DNA of 27,100 nt from an uncultured Oscillospiraceae bacterium (GTDB lineage Bacteria > Bacillota > Clostridia > Oscillospirales > Ruminococcaceae): positions 30,893 to 57,992 of the forward strand of contig CAJTSZ010000002.1 of assembly GCA_910578755.1 (NCBI GenBank), read 5' to 3'. Numbering within the stretch: position 1 is the stretch's first letter; every line of letters starts with the position of its first letter. Both the position numbers and the translations under genes were made by a program. Under the pieces are notes generated by a model, which was given only the letters and a program-made list of their open reading frames with translations, was not told the DNA's origin and made no database searches. Shown here in pieces: positions 7,834-14,943 of the stretch.

Positions 7834-8553
7834 ATGGTTCGGACAATATCGGCAGTTTTAACAGCCAGCTGCATGGCACTGCTGCTGTCGGGCTGTAATT
7901 TCAGCGGGGAAATTACAGCAATGGACCCCAACCAAGTACAGCTGCTTCAGTTTACCAGTATGGTGGAAGGGGAAGAAATTGCTGTAATTACTACAACAAA
8001 GGGGGAATTTACCATACGCCTTTTCCCAAGCGAGGCGCCAAAGGCCGTAGAAAATTTTGTCACCCTTTCCCGCCAGGGGTACTACGATGGAAAGGTGATT
8101 TTCCAGGAAGAAGAGGATAAGGACAAGGACGGTGTGCTGCAATTTATCAGCGGCGCGGCGGAGGATAAAAACAGCGGCAAATTTGTAGTTGGCAAGCCGG
8201 TAAAGCAGGAGTATTCCTGCAACCTGGCCCAATTCCCCGGAGCAGTTACGGCTTACCAGCCGGGCAGCGGCCCTATTGACAGCCGTTTTTACATTGTGGG
8301 TACCCGCCCGGTGGATGAAAGCACATTGGAAACCATTGCAAGGGCAAACTACCCGCAGCAGGTGGTGGATAAGTTCCGTGAAGTAGGGGGCTACCCGGAA
8401 AACTGGCTCAATGCTTCTATTTTTGGCCAGGTGATTGAAGGTCAGGAAACCGTGGACGAAATTATTGCCTGCGGCCAATTAGGGGAGCCTTTGGAAGAAG
8501 TGAAAATTGTTTCTATTGTAATAAAAGAATACAAACTGACAAATAATGATTGA
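7834..8553 (+). CDS. Cyclophilin-like lipoprotein with degenerate active site
   Basis: A 239-residue lipoprotein with a cyclophilin-type fold. The signal peptide ends in the lipobox LLSGC with C21 as the lipidated cysteine, so it should sit on the outer face of the membrane. The domain begins at EIAVITTTKGEFTIRLFP and SEAPKAVENFVTLSRQGYYDG, clearly aligned with its two downstream paralogues. The catalytic part is lost: where they have FHRVINDFMIQGGDP, this one has an acidic, lysine-rich stretch (FQEEEDKDKDG, 90-100), and GSQFF is replaced by DSRFY. The active-site histidine segment reads NWLNASIFGQ. It is therefore unlikely to be an active prolyl isomerase and may be a binding or chaperone-only version. 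AGAGGGGAG at 7821-7829 serves the ATG at 7834. Confidence 0.85.
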   Translation: MVRTISAVLTASCMALLLSGCNFSGEITAMDPNQVQLLQFTSMVEGEEIAVITTTKGEFTIRLFPSEAPKAVENFVTLSRQGYYDGKVIFQEEEDKDKDGVLQFISGAAEDKNSGKFVVGKPVKQEYSCNLAQFPGAVTAYQPGSGPIDSRFYIVGTRPVDESTLETIARANYPQQVVDKFREVGGYPENWLNASIFGQVIEGQETVDEIIACGQLGEPLEEVKIVSIVIKEYKLTNND

Positions 8554-8578
8554 TTTTCTCACCTTTTTTGGCTAAAAT
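8550..8578 (+). promoter_or_regulatory. Probable sigma-A promoter of the second cyclophilin gene
   Basis: TTGATT (8550-8555) and TAAAAT (8573-8578) are spaced by exactly 17 bases, overlapping the end of the previous gene. A leader of about 100 bases with short GC-rich inverted repeats (for example TGCCTGCAGGCA near 8628-8639) follows before the start at 8689. The second gene can thus be expressed apart from the first. Confidence 0.6.
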
Positions 8579-8688
8579 ATAAGGTAGCTTTCCCGCCTGC
8601 GTTATGGCGCAGAGGAAAAGGGCCGCTGCCTGCAGGCAATGCAGCCTAAAAAATAAAAAGGAAAAATAAAAGCAATGAGGTGCAAACC

Positions 8689-9483
8689 ATGAAAAAATTA
8701 TTGGCTATGATATTGGCGGCTGCGCTGGCAGCCAGTATGCTGACAGGGTGCGGCAACAAGGACGAAACAACCGACACTCCCAATAGTGATAACACCCAAG
8801 CCCCAACACAGCAGGGCGACGCCTCCCAAGCGGTGGAGCTGCCCCAGTTTGAAAAACCGGATAAGGAAAGCCAGGTCGCTATTATTGAAACCAGCGCCGG
8901 AACCATTAAAGTCCAGTTTTTCCCGGAATACGCGCCAAAGGCCGTGGAAAACTTTTTAACCCATGCCCAAAATGGCTATTACAACGGCCTTTCCTTCCAC
9001 CGCGTTATTAACGATTTTATGATTCAAGGCGGTGACCCCAAAGGGGACGGCACCGGCGGCGAAAGCATTTGGGGCGAGGGCTTTGGCCTGGAAGTAAACA
9101 AAAACCTGCGCCACTTCCGGGGCGCCCTTTCCATGGCGCGGGCCAGCGACCCCAACAGCCAGGGCAGCCAGTTCTTTATTGTACAGGCCCCCCAGGTCAG
9201 CGACGACGTTTTGGAGGCTATGCGCCAGGTGGGCGTGAACTCCACTGGTGACGGCTTCCCGGACAATGTAGTGGAAAAATACGCCGAAGTAGGCGGCTAC
9301 CCCTCCTTGGACTACGAGTACACCGTGTTTGGCCAGGTGTTTGAAGGCATGGATGTGGTAGATAAAATCGCCCAGGAAACAAAAACCGAGGACGCCAACG
9401 GCACTGTAGCAGAAGAAAACAGAACCATTATTACCTCCATTACAGTGGAACCAGCCTCCCAGCATTTTAATTATGCAGAATAG
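8689..9483 (+). CDS. Extracytoplasmic cyclophilin-type peptidyl-prolyl isomerase lipoprotein
   Basis: A prolyl cis-trans isomerase that should help fold secreted proteins outside the membrane; 264 residues. The signal peptide ends in the lipobox MLTGC (C21). A polar linker rich in D, T, N and Q follows to about residue 50, then the cyclophilin domain: YAPKAVENFLTHAQNGYYNG (81-100), FHRVINDFMIQGGDP (103-117) with catalytic R105, and GSQFFIVQ (159-166). Between GSQFF and the last part is an insert of about 40 residues shared by all three paralogues here. The usual histidine before TVFG is a tyrosine (Y211 in LDYEYTVFGQV), which may lower activity. The start is ATG 8689, with GAGG at 8677-8680; a GTG at 8680 is less likely. 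The central DNA is nearly identical to the next gene. Confidence 0.92.
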   Translation: MKKLLAMILAAALAASMLTGCGNKDETTDTPNSDNTQAPTQQGDASQAVELPQFEKPDKESQVAIIETSAGTIKVQFFPEYAPKAVENFLTHAQNGYYNGLSFHRVINDFMIQGGDPKGDGTGGESIWGEGFGLEVNKNLRHFRGALSMARASDPNSQGSQFFIVQAPQVSDDVLEAMRQVGVNSTGDGFPDNVVEKYAEVGGYPSLDYEYTVFGQVFEGMDVVDKIAQETKTEDANGTVAEENRTIITSITVEPASQHFNYAE

Positions 9484-9558
9484 GGGTTCTCCGCAGAAAT
9501 AATCAAGTTTTATACAGGGCTCAAAGGTTAATGGGCCAAGGGAAAGGACGTAAAAAGT

Positions 9559-10167
9559 ATGTATCAGTTTGAAAAACCACAAAAAGGCAGCGAGGTTGCC
9601 GTAATTGAAACGGAAAAAGGTACCATTAAAGTGTACTTTTTTCCACAATATGCACCAAAGGCCGTGGAAAACTTTGTAACCCACAGCAAAAACGGCTACT
9701 ACAACGGCATTACCTTCCACCGCGTTATTAACGATTTTATGATTCAGGGCGGCGACCCTCAAGGCAACGGCACCGGTGGCGAAAGCATTTGGGGCCATGA
9801 ATTTGAGGATGAATTTACCGTAAAGCTGCGCAACTTCCGCGGCGCCCTTTCCATGGCCAATGCGGGCCCCTGCACCAACGGCAGCCAGTTCTTCATTGTA
9901 CAGGCGCCCGCCGTTTCCGCCGATTTGCTCAGCCAAATGAAGCAGATGGGCGTCAACGAACAGGGCGAAGGCTTCCCCCAGGAGGTTGTAGAAAAATACG
10001 CCGAAATCGGCGGTACCCCCTGGCTGGACTACAAGCACACTGTCTTTGGCCAGGTGTTTGAAGGCATGGATGTGGTAGACGCCATTGCCGCCACCGAAAA
10101 CAGCGATACCAAGGTGGTAATTAAAAAAATTACCATTGAACCAGCAGAAAAACACTTTGAATACTAA
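9559..10167 (+). CDS. Cytoplasmic cyclophilin-type peptidyl-prolyl isomerase
   Basis: A prolyl cis-trans isomerase without signal peptide, 202 residues, so likely cytoplasmic. All key positions are kept: FHRVINDFMIQGGDP (53-67) with R55, GALSMANAG (95-103), GSQFFIVQ (108-115) and the histidine in LDYKHTVFGQV (H160). Its first residues (YQFEKPQKGSEVAVIETEKG) align with residue 52 onward of the lipoprotein encoded just upstream. It therefore looks like that protein without signal and linker, and the two genes share near-identical stretches of DNA. AAAGGA at 9543-9548 serves the ATG. The gap of 75 bases to the previous gene has no clear terminator, so co-transcription is likely. A strong terminator follows. 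Confidence 0.93.
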   Translation: MYQFEKPQKGSEVAVIETEKGTIKVYFFPQYAPKAVENFVTHSKNGYYNGITFHRVINDFMIQGGDPQGNGTGGESIWGHEFEDEFTVKLRNFRGALSMANAGPCTNGSQFFIVQAPAVSADLLSQMKQMGVNEQGEGFPQEVVEKYAEIGGTPWLDYKHTVFGQVFEGMDVVDAIAATENSDTKVVIKKITIEPAEKHFEY

Positions 10168-10186
10168 TTGGACATAATATAGCAGG

Positions 10187-10224
10187 AAACCCTGCCCCCT
10201 ATTTTCACAGGGGGCAGGGTTTTG
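10187..10224 (+). terminator. Rho-independent terminator after the cyclophilin cluster
   Basis: AAACCCTGCCCCC (10187-10199) pairs perfectly with GGGGGCAGGGTTT (10210-10222), 13 pairs, around a 10-base loop, with TTTT at the end of the stem. It separates the cluster from the convergent gene at 10249-10503. In the other direction the T tract is shorter. Confidence 0.88.
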
Positions 10225-10248
10225 TCTATTACAATATGAAGTACGCAA

Positions 10249-10503
10249 TTAGTTTCCACAAGAACATCTAAGATAGGTAATTTTGCGATATTCGTTACCA
10301 CAGTCACCGCAGAGGTAACCATCCCAGTAGCTCCAGTGTCCACAGGGGGCAAGTTCATTCTTTCGGCCAGTAACAGTCCGCATGGTAGTCCCACATTCAC
10401 ATTCAGGGCCTGCACGATCTTCCACATGAACATCGGCAAACGCAATAATACCAAATGTAAAGAGCATAGTGAACACTAAGATCATTGATAAAACTTTTTT
10501 CAT
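10249..10503 (-). CDS. Small secreted cysteine-rich protein
   Basis: I do not recognise a named family. The product is 84 residues with a clear Sec signal (MKKVLSMILVFTMLFTFG then IIAFA) and a probable cleavage after AFA, leaving about 59 residues. The mature part carries seven cysteines in a pattern like a zinc ribbon: CEC, PCG, CGDC and CSC, with one histidine (PCGHW) between. It could bind a metal or form disulfides outside the cell. The start is ATG 10503, with AGGAAGGA at 10511-10518; a longer open frame upstream lacks a ribosome site. Its promoter and a perfect cre palindrome lie just upstream, suggesting catabolite control. Small secreted Cys-rich proteins of unknown role occur in gut Clostridia; the assignment here goes no further. 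Confidence 0.8.
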   Translation of the reverse strand: MKKVLSMILVFTMLFTFGIIAFADVHVEDRAGPECECGTTMRTVTGRKNELAPCGHWSYWDGYLCGDCGNEYRKITYLRCSCGN

Positions 10504-10538
10504 GATTTCAATCCTTCCTATTTGTTTTTCTGAAATAC

Positions 10539-10552
10539 TGTAATCGATTACA
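10539..10552. promoter_or_regulatory. Perfect cre (CcpA) palindrome at the transcription start of the Cys-rich gene
   Basis: TGTAATCGATTACA is a perfect 14-base inverted repeat and fits every fixed position of the catabolite-responsive element consensus TGWAANCGNTNWCA. It begins about 7 bases after the -10 hexamer of the - strand promoter, so bound CcpA would block initiation. Another LacI-family regulator is possible. Confidence 0.7.
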
Positions 10553-10558
10553 AGATCA

Positions 10559-10586
10559 ATTATACATATAATTAAAAAATAGTAAA
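10559..10586 (-). promoter_or_regulatory. Promoter of the secreted Cys-rich protein gene
   Basis: On the - strand TTTACT (10586-10581) and TATAAT (10564-10559) are spaced by 16 bases. The predicted start, near 10552, falls on the cre palindrome. The start codon is about 50 bases downstream. Confidence 0.6.
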
Positions 10587-10858
10587 TAGAATTAGTAAAC
10601 AATTAAATTTAATAAAAATTGTTATTTATATCCTAATTATGACAAATATTATATAAAAGTGTCGAGTTAGATAAATTGGTAGAATAGAAAACTAATAAGA
10701 AATTTAGTATAAAATGAATAAAAATTGTTAATAAACCTTGTCTAACCAGCAAAACCTCTTGGCTTTCTACAACTATAATGTTAAAATGAAGCCAAGGATA
10801 ATTCCTTATTTTTAAGTTTTTTACTTATTTGTAAAATACAGAAAGGACGTGTATTCCC
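10587..10858. other. AT-rich divergent intergenic region
   Basis: No gene is visible. The segment is strongly AT-rich compared with its surroundings and lies between two divergent genes for secreted proteins. It should hold the promoter of the gene at 10859 and any shared control sites. Confidence 0.5.
10759..10787 (+). promoter_or_regulatory. Possible promoter of the secreted His-rich repeat protein
   Basis: TTGGCT (10759-10764) and TAAAAT (10782-10787) are spaced by 17 bases. A second -10-like TATAAT at 10774-10779 lies inside and may be used with a different -35. The start codon is at 10859, preceded by GAAAGGACG at 10841-10849. Confidence 0.42.
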
Positions 10859-11764
10859 ATGAAACACATTCATAAAAAAATTAGCCTTGGGCTGTTGTGC
10901 GCCGCCATGCTGTGTAGTATGGCAGTTCCAGCTATAGCCCACGGTGGCCATGGCCACGGCTATGGAAGCAGCCAGGGCAATCTGCTTTGCGGCGGCACAG
11001 GGCTTTGGAGCGACAGCTGCTCCGTGGAAGGCGGCAGCGGCCTCCCCTGTGTGGATTTGCGCCCCAACGCCACCGGCTGGGACCGCAGTATGTATACCGC
11101 CCAAGCCTGCACCGTGGAAAGCGTAACCAGCAACGAAAGCAGCAATACAAAACAGGTTGTCCTTGTTTTTGAGGACGGCGCCCGCGCCACCCTGCGCCAG
11201 GATTTTTCCACCACACTCCAGGCAGGGGACAAGCTGCAGCCCGGCGATAAAATCGGCGCTATGGCACAAAACCCTGGCGCGCATCACACCTGCGTCCTGG
11301 TGGAAAAGGATGGCAAGTACCTCACTGCCGATGAAATCCGCCAGCAGGCCCTGCTGGATACCACCTGGCTGGGGTATCAGCAGGAGAGCTGCCTGCGCAC
11401 CAGCGAAGGCTTGTGGGCCAACTACCATGTAAATCTGCCGGGCAGCGTAGGCATTTACGGCAAAGGCGACGTGTTCACCGGCAAGCCCTGTGTTGTAGAA
11501 AAAATTGCCCCTTTCCTGGGCGACGAGAATAATATGGAGGTCACCTTGCGCTTTGAAGATGGCACTGTGGTACGGCTGCGGCAGGACTTTGAAGCCGTTG
11601 TTACTGAAGGGCAGGAACTTCCAGCCAATGTCTTGGTAGGCTCCTATAAGGATAAGGATACCGGCGGCTCCGAGCACATTTCCCTTTCCGTGGAAAAGGA
11701 CGGCAAGGCCTTAACCAGCAATGATATTTTAGAACAAAACATCATTAACACAACTGTCGCATAA
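10859..11764 (+). CDS. Secreted protein with His-rich N-terminus and two copies of an unrecognised domain
   Basis: No named family is recognised. The product is 301 residues with a Sec signal (cleavage likely after AIA, residue 27). The mature end begins HGGHGHGYG, a potential metal-binding stretch. The rest is a tandem duplication: copy 1 at about 48-169 and copy 2 at about 184-299. Each runs GLW, then a Y/F-T-x-x-x-C-x-V-E motif (C84, C211), FEDG (104 and 232), LRQDF (112 and 240), VEKDGK (148 and 278), then a D/N-rich end with NTT or DTT. The pattern of strands, glycines and the place of LRQDF resembles the beta barrel of M23/LytM peptidases without the zinc ligands; this is a guess from pattern only. 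A wall-binding or metal-binding role outside the cell is possible. Confidence 0.8.
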   Translation: MKHIHKKISLGLLCAAMLCSMAVPAIAHGGHGHGYGSSQGNLLCGGTGLWSDSCSVEGGSGLPCVDLRPNATGWDRSMYTAQACTVESVTSNESSNTKQVVLVFEDGARATLRQDFSTTLQAGDKLQPGDKIGAMAQNPGAHHTCVLVEKDGKYLTADEIRQQALLDTTWLGYQQESCLRTSEGLWANYHVNLPGSVGIYGKGDVFTGKPCVVEKIAPFLGDENNMEVTLRFEDGTVVRLRQDFEAVVTEGQELPANVLVGSYKDKDTGGSEHISLSVEKDGKALTSNDILEQNIINTTVA

Positions 11765-11801
11765 CATAAAAAATAGTTGAGCAAAGCGAAAGTATTTTTC
11801 T

Positions 11802-11842
11802 TGCAAAGCTTTGCACAAGGCGGGAAGGGCGAATAGCCCGCC
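11802..11842. repeat. Two small inverted repeats between convergent genes
   Basis: TGCAAAGCTTTGCA (11802-11815) is a perfect 14-base palindrome. GGCGGG (11819-11824) pairs with CCCGCC (11837-11842), or alternatively GGGC (11827-11830) with GCCC (11836-11839). They lie before the bidirectional terminator and resemble the style of the larger hairpin array at the right end of the window. Confidence 0.55.
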
Positions 11843-11877
11843 CCGGCCTGCACATAGCTTTTTATTGCAAAGCAATT

Positions 11878-11907
11878 AAAAAAGCCGCCCTTAAGGGCGG
11901 CTTTTTT
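11878..11907. terminator. Bidirectional terminator between the His-rich protein gene and mnmA
   Basis: A perfect 30-base palindrome: six A, GCCGCCC, TTAA at the centre, GGGCGGC, six T. The A and T runs make it work on both strands, so it can end both the + strand gene at 11764 and the - strand gene ending at 11937. Confidence 0.9.
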
Positions 11908-11936
11908 ACGCTCTCCCCAAATAAGGGGGCCGTTTG

Positions 11937-13007
11937 CTATAGGATTTGGCTTTCAATAAACCCGCCGCCTAAAACGTAGCCGTCCCGGTAAAATACGCAG
12001 GACTGGCCTGGGGCAGGGGCCCGCTGGGGCTGGTGGAACGTAACCGTGGCCTTGCCATGGGGCAGCAGGGTCACAGTGGCGGGGGCCTCCGCGGCGCGGG
12101 AACGTATTTTTACGGCAGCCTCAATAGCTTCGCCAGCCACCTCCTGCTGCCACGCCGGGTGGGGCAGGGTGACGCACTGGCTCAGGGTAACCCCTAAAGC
12201 GTATTCCTCCCCGGCCCGGGCAAGGAAAATGCGGTTTGCCACCGGGTCAATGGATTGAATAAACACCGGGTAACCCAGGGCAATGCCCAGGTGCTTGCGC
12301 TGGCCCACCGTATAGTGGAGCAGCCCCTTGTGTTTGCCGCAGACAGTGCCATCAGGGGCAATAAACTCCCCCTGTTTGCTTTTGCCAAAATGGCGCTCAA
12401 TGTAGGCGGGGTAATCGTCATCGGGAATAAAGCAAATTTCCTGGCTGTCTGGGCTGTTGGCGGAGGCTAAGCCCGCCTGGGCGGCAATGGCCCGCACCTC
12501 AGCCTTTTCCATCCCCTCCAAGGGGAGCAGCAGCATGGAAAGCTGTTCTTGGGTCAGCCGGTATAGCATATAGGATTGGTCCCGTCCAGGGCAGGCCGAT
12601 TTCCTCAGCAGATGCACGCCTTCCCTATGCTCTATGCCGGCGTAGTGGCCGGTGGCAACGTACTGGCAGCCCAAGTCGCGGGCCTTTTCACAAATAAAGC
12701 GGAACTTTGTGGTGGGGTTGCACACAATGCAGGGGTTTGGGGTGCGCCCCGCCTTATACTCCAGGCAAAAGGGCTCTATTACATTGCGGCGGAATTCCTC
12801 ATGGCAGGTAATAATATGCAGCGGAATCCCCAGTTGGCCCGCCACCGTTTGGGCGGCGGCCACAGCCCCCTGGTGGGCGGGGGAAAACTCAATTACGGCA
12901 GCCTCCACTTCATAGCCCTGCTGCTGCAAAAGGTGAACGCACACAGAGGAATCCACCCCGCCGCTTAAGGCAACCAAAACCTTGGGGGAAAAGGAATTAT
13001 TCTTCAT
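11937..13007 (-). CDS. mnmA: tRNA-specific 2-thiouridylase MnmA
   Basis: Adds sulfur to U34 of tRNA-Lys, -Glu and -Gln, using sulfur passed from a cysteine desulfurase; it acts in the cytoplasm. The 356 residues show the PP-loop SGGVDSS (15-21), the catalytic cysteine in NPCIVCN (C96), the second cysteine in DSQEICFIPD (C192), and the tRNA-binding segment YTVGQRKHLGIA. The usual NPDxxCN is NPCIVCN here, so an extra cysteine sits near the nucleophile. I chose ATG 13007, which overlaps the end of nifU by 11 bases. No good ribosome site precedes it, so translation is probably coupled to nifU. A TTG at 13046 would add 13 unlikely residues. It follows nifS and nifU, the source of its sulfur. Confidence 0.95.
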   Translation of the reverse strand: MKNNSFSPKVLVALSGGVDSSVCVHLLQQQGYEVEAAVIEFSPAHQGAVAAAQTVAGQLGIPLHIITCHEEFRRNVIEPFCLEYKAGRTPNPCIVCNPTTKFRFICEKARDLGCQYVATGHYAGIEHREGVHLLRKSACPGRDQSYMLYRLTQEQLSMLLLPLEGMEKAEVRAIAAQAGLASANSPDSQEICFIPDDDYPAYIERHFGKSKQGEFIAPDGTVCGKHKGLLHYTVGQRKHLGIALGYPVFIQSIDPVANRIFLARAGEEYALGVTLSQCVTLPHPAWQQEVAGEAIEAAVKIRSRAAEAPATVTLLPHGKATVTFHQPQRAPAPGQSCVFYRDGYVLGGGFIESQIL

Positions 13008-13443
13008 GGCAGCAGCCGTGGTCGTGACAGGCGTCACACTCGTCAATCACGCCCACAATGGGGGTGGGGTCAATGCCCAGGCGGGTGTAGTAATCGGCAA
13101 TAGCGGCTTTAATGGATTGCTCCGCCAAAACAGAGCAGTGGACTTTTACCGGCGGCAGCCCGTCCAAAGCCTCCACAACGGCCTTGTTGGTAAGCTGCAG
13201 GGCCTCCTCAATGGATTTCCCTTTAATCAGCTCTGTAGCCATGGAGCTGGTGGCAATGGCCGCGCCGCAGCCAAAGGTTTTAAAGCTGACGTTTTCAATG
13301 ATGTTGTTTTCTATTTTCATGTAAATTTTCATAATGTCGCCACATTTGGCGTTGCCCATTTCGCCAATGGCGTTGGCGTCGGGCAGCTCCCCTACGTTGC
13401 GGGGGTTGGTGAAATGGTCCAAAACTTTTTCAGAGTAAATCAT
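12997..13443 (-). CDS. nifU: Fe-S cluster assembly scaffold NifU/IscU-like
   Basis: The scaffold on which iron-sulfur clusters are built before transfer to target proteins; 148 residues. The three cluster-binding cysteines of the IscU/NifU_N family are present: C34 in AKCGD with D36, C59 in FGCGAAIATSS, and C103 in VHCSVLAEQS. The segment after residue 134 (ECDACHDHGCCHEE) adds four cysteines and three histidines that the standard IscU lacks, a possible extra metal site. AAAGGAAAG precedes the ATG at 13443. The gene lies between nifS (213 bases upstream) and mnmA (overlapping), and seems to have its own promoter in the gap. Confidence 0.95.
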   Translation of the reverse strand: MIYSEKVLDHFTNPRNVGELPDANAIGEMGNAKCGDIMKIYMKIENNIIENVSFKTFGCGAAIATSSMATELIKGKSIEEALQLTNKAVVEALDGLPPVKVHCSVLAEQSIKAAIADYYTRLGIDPTPIVGVIDECDACHDHGCCHEE

Positions 13444-13531
13444 AAATCTTCTTTCCTTTCAAGTTAAATTGTATGTGAACTTAGCTGCCGCGGAAAGGGC
13501 GGCGTTTTGGGTCACCTTTGCAGATTTTATA

Positions 13532-13557
13532 ATATAATAACAAAATCGTTATTATAT
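13532..13557. promoter_or_regulatory. Inverted repeat overlapping the nifU promoter (candidate operator)
   Basis: ATATAATAAC (13532-13541) and GTTATTATAT (13548-13557) form a perfect 10-base inverted repeat around a 6-base centre. It covers the -10 hexamer and start of the - strand promoter, the usual place for a repressor site. The regulator is unknown; an Fe-S or redox sensor would fit the genes but is inference. Confidence 0.5.
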
Positions 13558-13578
13558 TTAAAATGCTCAAACTTTCAA
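13551..13578 (-). promoter_or_regulatory. Promoter of nifU-mnmA inside the nifS-nifU gap
   Basis: On the - strand TTGAAA (13578-13573) and TATAAT (13556-13551) are spaced by 16 bases, about 100 bases before the nifU start. A bulged 9-bp hairpin (13589-13597 with 13606-13615) just upstream could attenuate read-through from nifS. Confidence 0.62.
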
Positions 13579-13656
13579 AAACTTTCTTGCAGGGCTTTTG
13601 GCCCTAAGCCCCTGCTGTTGGGGCCTCCCTGGCCCACATCTTATGCAGGGCGCGCG

Positions 13657-14838
13657 CTATGCCTGTTCCTTCACAATTTCCTCCCAAAGGGGGGACATAT
13701 CCCGCAGGGTTTTTACAATGGCCGGCAATGTTTCCAAAATGTAATCCACATCCTCCTGGGTGTTATAATCGGAAAGGGAAAGGCGGACAGAGCCATGGGC
13801 AACCTCGTGCTTTAACCCAATGGCCAGCAGAACATGGCTGGGGTCCAGGGAGGCGGAGGCGCAGGCGGAACCGGAGGACGCCATAATGCCGGCTAAATCC
13901 ATCCGAAGCAGAAGGGCCTCCCCTTCCACCCCTAAAAAGGAGATGTTCACATTACCGGGCAGGCGGTGGCTGCGGCTGCCGTTTAGGCGGGAAAGAGGAA
14001 CGGAGGAAAGGATGCCGTCAATCAGGCGGCCTTGCATGGCGGCAAGCTTTTTGGTGTTTTCTTCCATAGAGGCGCAGGCCAGTTCAATGGCTTTGCCCAT
14101 GCCTACAATGCCAGCCACATTTTCCGTACCGGCCCGCTTGCCCCTTTCCTGGGCGCCGCCATCCAGCAGGTTATCCAAAGGCAGGCCGCGGCGGCAGAAA
14201 AACGCCCCCACGCCCTTGGGCCCATGGAACTTGTGGGCGGACATGGAAAGGAAATCCACTCCCAGCGCCTTTACATCCACAGGCACATGGCCTACCGCCT
14301 GCACCGCGTCGGTGTGGAACAAAATGCCGTTTTCCCGGCAGATTTGCCCAATTTCCAAAATAGGCTGCAAGGTGCCAATTTCATTGTTGGCAAACATAAT
14401 GGAAGCAAGGCCCGTTTGGGGGGTAATTGCTTGCTTAAACTCCTGAGGGGAAACAAAACCTTCGCTGTCCACGCCAAGGTAGGTAACGGTAAAGCCCTCT
14501 TTTTCCAGGCGCGCCATGGAGTGGAGCAGGGCGTGGTGTTCAATGCAGGAGGTGATGATGTGTTTTTTCCCCTTCTTAGCAAGGCTGCGGGCAATGGGCT
14601 TCAGCCAGTTATCCGCCTCAGAACCGCCGCCGGTAAAAATAATTTCTCCCGGCTCGGCGTGGATAGCGTCCGCAACCTGCTGCCGCGCTTTAATGATGGC
14701 CTTGCTGGAAACAACTCCCAGGGAGTATAGGCTGGAGGCGTTGCCGTAATTCTCCGTGAGGAAGGGCATCATTTCTTTTAAAACTTCATCGGCAATGCGG
14801 GTGGTAGCCGCGTTGTCGGCATAAACAAATCTGCTCAT
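13657..14838 (-). CDS. nifS: Cysteine desulfurase NifS/IscS family
   Basis: A PLP enzyme that takes sulfur from cysteine and delivers it as persulfide to NifU for Fe-S clusters and to MnmA for tRNA thiolation; 393 residues, standard for group I desulfurases. Seen are YADNAATT (6-13), the cofactor-stacking histidine in EHHALL (100-105), the D177/Q180 segment HTDAVQ, the PLP lysine K203 in SAHKFHGPKG, and the mobile-loop catalytic cysteine C326 in SSGSACAS. AGAAAGGA at 14851-14858 precedes the ATG. It heads the nifS-nifU-mnmA cluster and has its own promoter; an iscR-type regulator gene, often first in such operons, is not next to it. Confidence 0.96.
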   Translation of the reverse strand: MSRFVYADNAATTRIADEVLKEMMPFLTENYGNASSLYSLGVVSSKAIIKARQQVADAIHAEPGEIIFTGGGSEADNWLKPIARSLAKKGKKHIITSCIEHHALLHSMARLEKEGFTVTYLGVDSEGFVSPQEFKQAITPQTGLASIMFANNEIGTLQPILEIGQICRENGILFHTDAVQAVGHVPVDVKALGVDFLSMSAHKFHGPKGVGAFFCRRGLPLDNLLDGGAQERGKRAGTENVAGIVGMGKAIELACASMEENTKKLAAMQGRLIDGILSSVPLSRLNGSRSHRLPGNVNISFLGVEGEALLLRMDLAGIMASSGSACASASLDPSHVLLAIGLKHEVAHGSVRLSLSDYNTQEDVDYILETLPAIVKTLRDMSPLWEEIVKEQA

Positions 14839-14943
14839 AGGGTCAGCTTCCTTTCTATTGTACAGCCCAAAGGGGCCGGCAGGGGTTGGTTTTTATGGAA
14901 AGGCGGTGTTGCGCCGCCCTTAATACCTTTTTGGTACAGTTCA

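Noticed and set aside
8956..10248. A 430-codon open frame on the - strand across two cyclophilin genes
   Set aside because: It is an antisense frame kept open by codon bias of the duplicated cyclophilins; its repeats mirror theirs, and it has no ribosome site or family likeness.
10504..10602. N-terminal extension of the Cys-rich protein by 33 residues
   Set aside because: It would cover the promoter and cre site, and the signal peptide with its ribosome site starts at 10503.
13008..13046. Longer mnmA starting at TTG 13046
   Set aside because: The added 13 residues are not MnmA-like. The ATG at 13007 gives the normal family length.
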